Positions 57,936 to 64,000 of a stretch of 64,000 nucleotides of DNA are shown here, piece by piece. How positions within the stretch are numbered: the first letter of the stretch is position 1; each line of letters opens with the position of its first letter. The stretch comes from Flavobacteriales bacterium UBA7468 (lineage in GTDB: Bacteria; Bacteroidota; Bacteroidia; Flavobacteriales_D; Crocinitomicaceae). Under the pieces are notes generated by a model. That model was not told the DNA's origin. It saw only the letters and a list, made by a program, of their open reading frames with translations, and did not search any database. The stretch covers positions 314,300-378,299 of the forward strand of contig DLPC01000026.1 in assembly GCA_002478565.1 (NCBI GenBank), given 5' to 3'. The position numbers and the translations under genes were made by a program.

Positions 57936-59531
57936 ATGAGATTTACAGAAGCCATTGAAACGCGCAGAACTTTCGGGATCATCTCTCACCCTGATGCAGG
58001 TAAAACCACACTCACTGAAAAACTCCTTCTTTTTGGTGGAGCCATTCAGACAGCAGGTGCCGTTAAAAACAACAAGATAAAAAAATCTGCAACCTCAGAT
58101 TTCATGGAAATTGAGAAGCAACGCGGGATCTCCGTTGCAACTTCAGTAATGGCTTTTGGCTATAATGGCAAACAAATCAATATCCTCGATACACCGGGTC
58201 ACAAAGACTTTGCCGAAGACACCTTTCGAACACTTACCGCGGTTGATAGCGTCATTCTTGTCATTGACTGCGCCAATGGGGTCGAGGCTCAAACGGAGCG
58301 TCTCATGGAAGTTTGTCGGATGCGTAACACTCCAGTGATCATCTTCGTAAATAAAATGGACCGCGATGGAAAGGAAGCCTTTGATTTACTCGATGAGCTA
58401 GAATCCAAGCTCAACATCAAAGTGCGTCCGCTCACTTGGCCAATTGGCATGGGGGATCGCTTTCAAGGCGTCTACAACATTTACCAGAAAGGGCTCAATC
58501 TTTTTTCAGCGAACAAAACTAAAATTGCCGAAGACGTAGTATCCATAGCGGATCTTTCAGATCCTTCACTTGACCAAATCATCGGTGAAGCCCCGGCAAA
58601 TGAGCTTCGTGAAGAAATCGATATGGTAGAAGGCGTTTATGATGCCTTTGACCGCGAGCGCTACTTAGCAGGTGAGGTGGCTCCAGTTTTCTTTGGTTCG
58701 GCAGTCAATAACTTTGGTGTGAAAGAACTTCTTGACACGTTCTGTGAAATATCGCCTTCTCCACGTGGTAGAGAATCAGATACACGTATGGTTGAGCCTT
58801 CAGACGAACGCTTCAGTGGGTTTGTTTTTAAAATTCACGCCAACCTCGATCCAAAACACCGCGATAGAATTGCCTTTTTAAGAATTGTTTCAGGTCGTTT
58901 TGAGCGCAACAAATTCTATCACCATGTCCGCTTGAACAAAGACATGAAATTCCCGAACCCGACTTCTTTCATGGCCCAGGACAAAAGCGTCATTGACGAT
59001 GCTTATCCAGGCGATGTCATTGGTTTGTATGACACTGGTAGCTTTAAGATTGGAGATACCCTTACCACTGGTGAGAAAATGCTCTTTAAAGGCATTCCAT
59101 CTTTTTCTCCTGAAATTTTCCAAGAGCTTGAAAACCTTGATCCGCTCAAGTCAAAGCAACTCGATAAAGGAATCAGGCAGCTCATCGATGAAGGTGTCGC
59201 GCAGCTCTTTATCCAACAGCCCGGGAATCGTAAAATTGTCGGGACAGTTGGGCAACTTCAATTTGAAGTCATCAATTACCGCCTCATTCATGAATACGGC
59301 GCCAATTGTCGTTTCGTACCGAGAAACTACTACAAAGCATGTTGGATCACCACTAATAATGACGAACAATTGGCTTCCTTCAAGCGTGCAAAAGGGTCCT
59401 ATTTGGCCCTTGACAAAGATGAAAACTTGGTGTTTTTAGCAGAAACTCCATTCTTACTCCAAATGGCCGAGCAAGATTATCCGGATCTCAAATTCCACCA
59501 AACATCTGCGTTCAAGCTAGAGCAAGATTAA
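57936..59531 (+). CDS. prfC: Peptide chain release factor 3
   Basis: A 531-residue translational GTPase. G1 is SHPDAGKTTLTEKLL, the switch region includes RGISVATSV, G3 is DTPGHKDFAEDT and G4 NKMDRDG; the RF3-specific C-terminal part includes FVPRNYYKACWI and SYLALDKDENLVFLAE. It recycles RF1 and RF2 from the ribosome after termination. Standard length; the frame is intact. Confidence 0.97.
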   Translation: MRFTEAIETRRTFGIISHPDAGKTTLTEKLLLFGGAIQTAGAVKNNKIKKSATSDFMEIEKQRGISVATSVMAFGYNGKQINILDTPGHKDFAEDTFRTLTAVDSVILVIDCANGVEAQTERLMEVCRMRNTPVIIFVNKMDRDGKEAFDLLDELESKLNIKVRPLTWPIGMGDRFQGVYNIYQKGLNLFSANKTKIAEDVVSIADLSDPSLDQIIGEAPANELREEIDMVEGVYDAFDRERYLAGEVAPVFFGSAVNNFGVKELLDTFCEISPSPRGRESDTRMVEPSDERFSGFVFKIHANLDPKHRDRIAFLRIVSGRFERNKFYHHVRLNKDMKFPNPTSFMAQDKSVIDDAYPGDVIGLYDTGSFKIGDTLTTGEKMLFKGIPSFSPEIFQELENLDPLKSKQLDKGIRQLIDEGVAQLFIQQPGNRKIVGTVGQLQFEVINYRLIHEYGANCRFVPRNYYKACWITTNNDEQLASFKRAKGSYLALDKDENLVFLAETPFLLQMAEQDYPDLKFHQTSAFKLEQD

Positions 59532-59595
59532 ATTCTTGATGTAAATCAAGTTCTTGGAAAGTGTAATTGCATTAATTTAGCAATAAACATTTGCT

Positions 59596-60726
59596 ATGTC
59601 CAAACCATTAGAACGCCGATCTTTTTTGTCTCGAATGGGCCTCGGCTTGAGTGCCGTTTTAGTACAACCCTTTAGTTTTTTATCCAAGCAGCAACAAATT
59701 CCAATGAGCCCAACACTTATTCATAAAATCAGACCTCTCGGTTTTCAATGGGAAACCCTTGATCCTTTTTTATTTTGCGTACACCACGAAGATTATTTTC
59801 CAAAAGGCAATGCGCAACTAGGCCCTGATCCAAAGTATTTTGAAGGTCGCCACATGGGGCAAGACTTCATCGTAAAAGATGGTTTTCGCATGTATCATGG
59901 CTCGACGGTCCCTGGTTTCCCTGGGCACCCGCACCGTGGTTTCGAGACCATCACGGTAGTCAGAAAAGGTTTGGTAGATCATGCAGATAGTATGGGGGCA
60001 GCGGGCCGCTATGGTAACGGTGATGTCCAATGGATGACAGCAGGAAAAGGTGTGCAGCACGCAGAAATGTTCCCGTTACTCAATCAAGATGCCGAAAATC
60101 CGCTTGAATTGTTTCAGATTTGGCTCAATCTACCCAAGCGCAGTAAAATGGTAGAACCTCACTTTAAAATGCTATGGGCAGAGTCCGTTCCTAAATTTAG
60201 TGTAGCATCTAATGGGGCCAATGCAAATGTAGAAGTTTTGGTGGGTCGTTTAGGTCAATATCAATCGACAAATACACCACCAAATTCTTGGGCCGCAGAC
60301 CACAACAATCAGGTCGCTGTCTACAATATTCATCTTGAACCTGGAGCAAGTTTCCATTTACCTGCTGCAGGTCAGGGTATCAATCGCAGTATTTATTATT
60401 ATGAAGGCGAAGGCTTACAAATTGCCCAACAACTGATTGCACCTTACCATGCCGCAGATGTCGATGCGAGTCAGGAAGTAGTATTGGTCAACGGCACAAA
60501 TAATTCAAAGGTGTTGGTGTTGCAAGGTCGCCCAATTAACGAGCCGGTAGTCCAACACGGCCCATTCGTAATGAATTCGAGAGAAGAAATTTACCAAGCG
60601 TTTCAAGATTACCAAAACACACAATTTGGCGGTTGGCCTTGGGAACGCTACGATCAAGTCCATGATCCAAAACTTGGGCGCTTCGCCAAACATGCAGATG
60701 GTAAAATTGAAGAGCCAAAGGCATAA
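59596..60726 (+). CDS. Pirin family protein with a Tat-like signal peptide
   Basis: A 376-residue protein. The N-terminus has LERRSFLSRMGLGLSAVLVQ, a twin-arginine motif (RRSFLSR) followed by a hydrophobic stretch, so export by the Tat system is probable. The cupin metal site is visible as GHPHRGFET (two His), HAEM and similar elements in the first half (HDSTVPGFPGHPHRGFE-like order, with GKGVQHAEMF). The second cupin and a ~70-residue tail (PINEPVVQHGPFVMNSREE) are normal for the longer pirin form. The metal may be loaded before export. No relation to the pirin at 5277-5981 beyond family. Confidence 0.85.
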   Translation: MSKPLERRSFLSRMGLGLSAVLVQPFSFLSKQQQIPMSPTLIHKIRPLGFQWETLDPFLFCVHHEDYFPKGNAQLGPDPKYFEGRHMGQDFIVKDGFRMYHGSTVPGFPGHPHRGFETITVVRKGLVDHADSMGAAGRYGNGDVQWMTAGKGVQHAEMFPLLNQDAENPLELFQIWLNLPKRSKMVEPHFKMLWAESVPKFSVASNGANANVEVLVGRLGQYQSTNTPPNSWAADHNNQVAVYNIHLEPGASFHLPAAGQGINRSIYYYEGEGLQIAQQLIAPYHAADVDASQEVVLVNGTNNSKVLVLQGRPINEPVVQHGPFVMNSREEIYQAFQDYQNTQFGGWPWERYDQVHDPKLGRFAKHADGKIEEPKA

Positions 60727-60833
60727 CGCAATGAAATAAAATTCTTCCTTTTTCGTTTGATCTGGGATTACGCGCTGCGCGCGAGAACCCATTGAACCGA
60801 CGTACAGTGGATCAAAGCACAATTTTGAGATAC

Positions 60834-60951
60834 TTTTTTGTTGAATCAATGCTACGCATTTGATTGAATTCGTATTTCATCCATTAAAGCAAGCTTTATG
60901 ACTGAAATCCTGAACCCAATCATTTCCTTCGGAAATTGATTCAACAAAAAA
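60834..60951. repeat. 17-bp inverted repeat with internal hairpins
   Basis: TTTTTTGTTGAATCAAT (60834-60850) is exactly complementary to ATTGATTCAACAAAAAA (60935-60951), separated by 84 nt. Inside lie AATCAATGC/GCATTTGATT (60844-60865, with one bulge) and AATCATTTCC/GGAAATTGATT (about 60918-60941). The AATCA motif recurs in both orientations. The whole segment could fold as one branched RNA. Confidence 0.7.
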
Positions 60952-60973
60952 AGCACCTCATTTGAGGTGCTTT
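60946..60973 (-). terminator. Terminator following the tRNA 3' end
   Basis: Read on the minus strand: AAAGCACCTC, AAAT, GAGGTGCTTTTTTT. It is a 10-bp stem with a T run and lies 8 nt after the tRNA-like 3' end, as expected for the native terminator of that tRNA gene. Confidence 0.8.
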
Positions 60974-60981
60974 GATCAGAG

Positions 60982-60994
60982 TGATTCCGCTGGG
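60982..60994 (-). other. Displaced tRNA 3' end (probable attachment site)
   Basis: Minus-strand CCCAGCGGAATCA reads as the 3' strand of a T-stem (CCCAG), the 3' strand of an acceptor stem (CGGAATC) and a discriminator A. No anticodon or D arm is upstream, yet a terminator follows on the same strand. This is the layout left at one end of an element integrated at the 3' end of a tRNA gene. The upstream bases TTGAGTT only loosely resemble a T-loop. Confidence 0.55.
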
Positions 60995-61257
60995 AACTCA
61001 AGTATCTTTATTCGAGTAGGGCTAAACCCTTGATTTTGCCACTATTTACAAGAACTCATATTGTAACACTAAAACGTGGTTCACAATATATTCACAAATT
61101 TAAGTGATTTTGGGTTCACTGACAAGTTTATTAAGTCCTAAAATCCCAACTTTTGTAACCTGAAAAATTTTTTTTGAGGTTTGCTTTGTTTGGTAATTTG
61201 AGGCCCTGTTTCAGAATTCTCAACTTTTATAATTGGAGGGGAGACGGGAGGAAGGCC

Positions 61258-61488
61258 CTAGTAAAAAACCAAATCCCCGTTTATACTTAATACAGAATCC
61301 TGTAAACCATTGTAAATTACTGTAAGGTTCTTTACAATATGTTTTTTAACCTCACCCCGTAATCTAGGGTCATCAATACTATTGAACGATTTTATTTGTT
61401 CCCGTGTTCGCTCGATCAGTTCGATGCTTAGATTCAAAAAGTCGTCTAACTCGTTCGGGTTTGTAAATGGTTCATTGATGTAACTCAT
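61258..61488 (-). CDS. Small protein of unknown function
   Basis: A 76-residue, helical, polar protein (LDDFLNLSIELIERTREQIKSF, then RLRGEVKKHIVKNLTVIYNG). No known domain is recognised. It is transcribed divergently from the small gene at 61544. The helical, acidic-basic pattern is compatible with a small antitoxin- or regulator-like protein, but there is no evidence for this. Confidence 0.5.
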   Translation of the reverse strand: MSYINEPFTNPNELDDFLNLSIELIERTREQIKSFNSIDDPRLRGEVKKHIVKNLTVIYNGLQDSVLSINGDLVFY

Positions 61489-61543
61489 TGTCCAAAAATG
61501 CTGTCATTTTATTTAATGTGCAACTATTTATCCTAAAAGAAAT

Positions 61544-61855
61544 ATGGAAACACTAATAGTCACTAAACAGCAATTGCTTGAGATTTTTGATGAATATAAA
61601 CAAAAGCAAAATAACCCCAAAGACAAGGTTAGCATAAAAGTTAAAAAGTTTGATGTGCTGGCTTACGCCAACGATCAGGAACATATAGCACTTGTGGAAT
61701 TACAACCTGATCAAGGGATTCCCAAGCCAAAAGTTGTCCAAGTAACTGACCAACAATTTGCTGAATTAGCGAATTTTTATCTAGACAAGGCTGAACAATT
61801 TAAGACAGATCAAAATCTTTCACCCGACACATTGCTCCAAAGTCCTTTATTATAA
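61544..61855 (+). CDS. Small protein of unknown function
   Basis: A 103-residue soluble protein. It starts METLIVTKQQLLEIFDEYKQ and contains a beta segment (KVSIKVKKFDVLAYANDQEHIALVEL) and a helical end (QFAELANFYLDKAEQFK). I do not recognise the family. It stands alone on the plus strand between two minus-strand genes, with 55 nt to the divergent small gene. Confidence 0.5.
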   Translation: METLIVTKQQLLEIFDEYKQKQNNPKDKVSIKVKKFDVLAYANDQEHIALVELQPDQGIPKPKVVQVTDQQFAELANFYLDKAEQFKTDQNLSPDTLLQSPLL

Positions 61856-61928
61856 TGGCTTTGCGCTTGTTTTTAGTTAATTAAGGGTATAGCTATTTCT
61901 CGGTGGTTTTAATTGTAAAAAGCTTGAT

Positions 61929-62603
61929 TCAATGAACATTATTAAGTGTTTCAATGTCAATTCCAAATCGTTTGGATTTCTCATACATCCATAACTGCGC
62001 TTGCAATAGAATTGAATCAATTATTCTATTCATCCAAACTGCTGAACCATATTTTTCACTTTCAGGAATAAAGGAATCATGAATCCCTATTGTTAATGAC
62101 ACTTCCCTCGCAATCTCATTAGTAATCATCATTGAGGAAAAAATGTGTGATTTCTCCAAATGGACAAAAGAATTACCAACCTGATAGATTTCTTCTACCC
62201 ATTCCATCCCTTCAATTTTAGAAATTTCTAAATATAAATTAGAATCACTTAGGGGTGTTTTTGTACCAGCTAATTTCATGGTTCTTATTTTTTCACCACT
62301 CAAAACTTTTAATGCAAAAGTGTTCCTATCGTAATCAGTAATATTAGATGCAAACAACCTCAATAGCGTATCTATATTGATCCTTACAAGCGGTGCAGCG
62401 GCAATAAAATTATTTTGTCTTATCAGGGACGAATAAGCGTTTGATAAGTTAACTGTTCTATTCAATGCACCTATTAAAAAAATATCAAATGTTTCAAACG
62501 TTGGTGCAATTGCACTCAATTGTTTTCCCATATTACAAATTGCTTTTGTTTTATTATCTATCTCACTCAGCAATTGTTCCTTATCGAGGCTTAAATAATT
62601 CAT
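61929..62603 (-). CDS. Helical protein of unknown function coupled to the R-M gene
   Basis: A 224-residue, mostly helical protein. SNAYSSLIRQNNFIAAAPLVRINIDTLLRL resembles the helix pairs of DUF5677-type proteins, and FVHLEKSHIFSS follows further on, but the match is not strong enough to assign the family. The start overlaps the stop of the type ISP enzyme gene by 4 nt (ATGA), so it is made with it. A regulatory, immunity or auxiliary role in the restriction system is conceivable and untested. Confidence 0.6.
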   Translation of the reverse strand: MNYLSLDKEQLLSEIDNKTKAICNMGKQLSAIAPTFETFDIFLIGALNRTVNLSNAYSSLIRQNNFIAAAPLVRINIDTLLRLFASNITDYDRNTFALKVLSGEKIRTMKLAGTKTPLSDSNLYLEISKIEGMEWVEEIYQVGNSFVHLEKSHIFSSMMITNEIAREVSLTIGIHDSFIPESEKYGSAVWMNRIIDSILLQAQLWMYEKSKRFGIDIETLNNVH

Positions 62604-63991
62604 TCAAAATCAATTTTATCAATCTCCTGCATTAAACGGTGTGTTTCTGTTAATGCAACAATGATCTTTTGGTAGTGCATTATATCCTCAATTTCTAGCT
62701 TCCTGTCTTTGCGGTCTTTCAACCATTTTTGTGCAGGTTGATACCCTCCGATATAAAACTCCCATGCTATTTGAGGTACATTGTCAAAATACTGGGTTTC
62801 ATTGATGAATACTTTACCGTCTTTGAATTGTGGCTTAACCACCAAATTATCTCCACCCACTCGGTACTGGGTAATATAATTTTCAACGCTCGGACTTTCT
62901 AACAAATGAATTTGCCTGATATCGCCACCTAAATTAACCAGTTTCCAAAATGTTTCTTGGTCTTTAGGGAATGGAACTCTTGGGAAATCAATTTTTAAAA
63001 ATTCTTTGTATTTTTCTCGGTAAGTAGGTGAATGTAAAACAGCGTAAATGTAATCTAATATGTCTATTGGGGCGAAAGTACCTTTGGTTGTTTCCTTTTC
63101 GTTAGTGAATGTTAAACTCACCTTTTCTGCTATTTGCTTTACGATTTCTAAGTTTAGGTTTGGTAGTCGTTCTGATTTTGTTTCCAAATACGAGTTTTTA
63201 TTTTCATCATGATATAGATACAATGGAAATAGATTTACTCCACCTCGTCTAAAAATATTCGCATCTACTGGATGATTTGATACCGTTGTAAGACACCAAT
63301 CAATATCTCCAACAGCTAAACCTTGCCTACCGATACCTAAAAGTATGTTATTTTTTCTTTTGACATTTACAAGTAGTTCTTTTCTAGGTCTATCAACAAC
63401 CAATCTATCGTAGTATATGTATTTCATCTCAAAAGGTCTGTAAGAGCATGGAATTACTCCATCCTCAATATTGACCTTTGTTAATTCTTTTTGGACCGTT
63501 TGAATATTAAAGTCACTTGTCGATTTAATACTGAATTTTTTAGATAAATATTCTTCGTTATACTCTGTTTGAGAGAAGTTTAAAAGTCGATTTATCAAAT
63601 TATTTTTACTATCGTCAATACAAAAATTATCTCTGTGTGTTTGAAATCCCATTACATTAATTTTGAACAAGTCTACTGGATGAATTCCGTTATTGTATTG
63701 CAAAAGCATTTCTTCATTAATACTTTTAAACAAAAAGTTATTGCCAAATGGAGTAAACGTTTTAAAATTGAAAGAATCTAGAGAATTTTCAAAGAGAGTA
63801 TCATACTTATATTCACGTTTGCCATATAAGTCATAATGGTATATTTTTCCTAATTCATTTAAGTCTTTTTGTCCTGTTTTTATAAATATGTTTATTGATA
63901 CTCCTTGTTCTATATCAAATACATTTATATCAGGACTGCCATCAGGTGCTGTTTCTTTTTTCTTTGCGTTTCCATGTAGTGGAAAAAACGC
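62600..63991 (-). CDS. C-terminal part of a type ISP restriction-modification enzyme (partial, possibly broken)
   Basis: The frame is open from an in-frame TGA at 63992-63994 to the stop at 62600. It starts with AFFPLHGNAKKKETAPDGSPD, then VFDIEQGVSINIFIKTG, which is the region following the methyltransferase core in LlaBIII-type single-chain enzymes, and continues with the target-recognition part (PFEMKYIYYDRLVVDRPRKE, QIHLLESPSVENY, VWEF-like end IAWEFYIGGYQPAQKWLKDRKDR). The ATPase and N6-adenine methyltransferase parts must lie to the right. The stop so close to the window edge means either a damaged gene or a frameshift in the six-T run at 63983-63988; the window alone cannot tell. Confidence 0.75.
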   Translation of the reverse strand, partial: AFFPLHGNAKKKETAPDGSPDINVFDIEQGVSINIFIKTGQKDLNELGKIYHYDLYGKREYKYDTLFENSLDSFNFKTFTPFGNNFLFKSINEEMLLQYNNGIHPVDLFKINVMGFQTHRDNFCIDDSKNNLINRLLNFSQTEYNEEYLSKKFSIKSTSDFNIQTVQKELTKVNIEDGVIPCSYRPFEMKYIYYDRLVVDRPRKELLVNVKRKNNILLGIGRQGLAVGDIDWCLTTVSNHPVDANIFRRGGVNLFPLYLYHDENKNSYLETKSERLPNLNLEIVKQIAEKVSLTFTNEKETTKGTFAPIDILDYIYAVLHSPTYREKYKEFLKIDFPRVPFPKDQETFWKLVNLGGDIRQIHLLESPSVENYITQYRVGGDNLVVKPQFKDGKVFINETQYFDNVPQIAWEFYIGGYQPAQKWLKDRKDRKLEIEDIMHYQKIIVALTETHRLMQEIDKIDFE

Positions 63992-64000
63992 TCATACTGA

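Larger units (their letters stand above)
60727..61257. other. Non-coding spacer at the core/island boundary
   Basis: About 530 bases without a credible gene. It contains nested inverted repeats (60834-60951), a terminator for the minus strand (60946-60973) and a solitary tRNA 3' end (60982-60994). The last 250 bases up to the first island gene show only a short AGGG-CTAAA-CCCT hairpin near 61018 and no promoter or ORF that I can support. Confidence 0.7.

Noticed and set aside
60976..61060. A complete tRNA gene on the minus strand
   Set aside because: Only the last 13 bases fit. Upstream there is no anticodon arm, D arm or matching GATTCCG acceptor strand, so it was kept as a displaced 3' end only.
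62600..63733. A TTG start at 63733 for the type ISP gene
   Set aside because: The frame continues upstream through LHGNAKKKE and VFDIEQGVSINIF, which belong to the same protein, so 63733 is internal.
1..64000. CRISPR arrays or complete insertion sequences
   Set aside because: No regularly spaced repeats and no transposase frames were seen in any part of the window.

Overview
The window reads as chromosomal DNA of a member of the Bacteroidota, probably Flavobacteriales or a close relative. The signs are two secreted proteins with type IX secretion (T9SS) C-terminal sorting domains, TonB-dependent receptors with a carboxypeptidase-like N-terminal domain, promoters of the TTG-N19-TAnnTTTG type (best case 24237-24266, in front of rpsF), weak ribosome binding sites and moderate GC. 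This placement rests on gene content and motifs; no species was identified.

Layout. 1-8000: end of a photolyase-cluster pair, ACMSD-like amidohydrolase, GNAT, exported subtilase, nitroreductase, pirin, a SpmA/SpmB-type membrane protein and an unrecognised protein with an exact 25-residue repeat. 8037-10356: pyruvate dehydrogenase E2 and E1-alpha. 10438-19841: a long, tightly packed minus-strand run with a lipoprotein, lgt, trhO, dapD, a UMF1-type transporter, a pentapeptide protein, a saccharopine dehydrogenase-like enzyme, an HTH-like/HAD phosphatase, DAHP synthase and a ribulose-phosphate-epimerase/CBS fusion. A structured RNA that looks like SRP RNA (19857-19958, minus) sits upstream. 20562-24205: two tandem rhodaneses, a DPP-IV peptidase and a DUF2461 protein. 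24302-25406: rpsF-rpsR-rplI. 25521-32800: hldD, deoxynucleoside kinase, GH3-type ligase, a 32-residue membrane peptide, Bax-inhibitor-1, folE, queD and mtaB. 32849-48910: lhgO, guaB, two periplasmic PPIases, a MoxR ATPase, a TonB receptor flanked by a His-rich and a Cys-containing small exported protein, a TPR/ComA/WD40 operon and a T9SS VCBS protein. 48924-60726: FAH-family enzyme, DEDDh exonuclease, a second E2, a glycosyltransferase fusion, ridA, pabA, a decayed DUF2147 gene, a second TonB receptor, ndk, prfC and a Tat-exported pirin.

From about 60,980 to the end the character changes. A 13-nt tRNA 3' end followed by its terminator stands alone, which is what the displaced end of an element integrated into a tRNA gene looks like. 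Beyond it lie two small orphans, a helical unknown protein, and the C-terminal part of a type ISP restriction-modification enzyme, in visibly AT-richer DNA. This is the accessory part of the window.

Most of the window is housekeeping. The points most worth following are the tRNA-end island with its R-M operon, the epimerase-CBS/DAHP-synthase/HTH-HAD operon, the glycosyltransferase fused to a phosphoglycosyltransferase-like domain without its catalytic core, the 25-residue repeat protein, and the inverted repeat that covers the start codon of the second TonB receptor.
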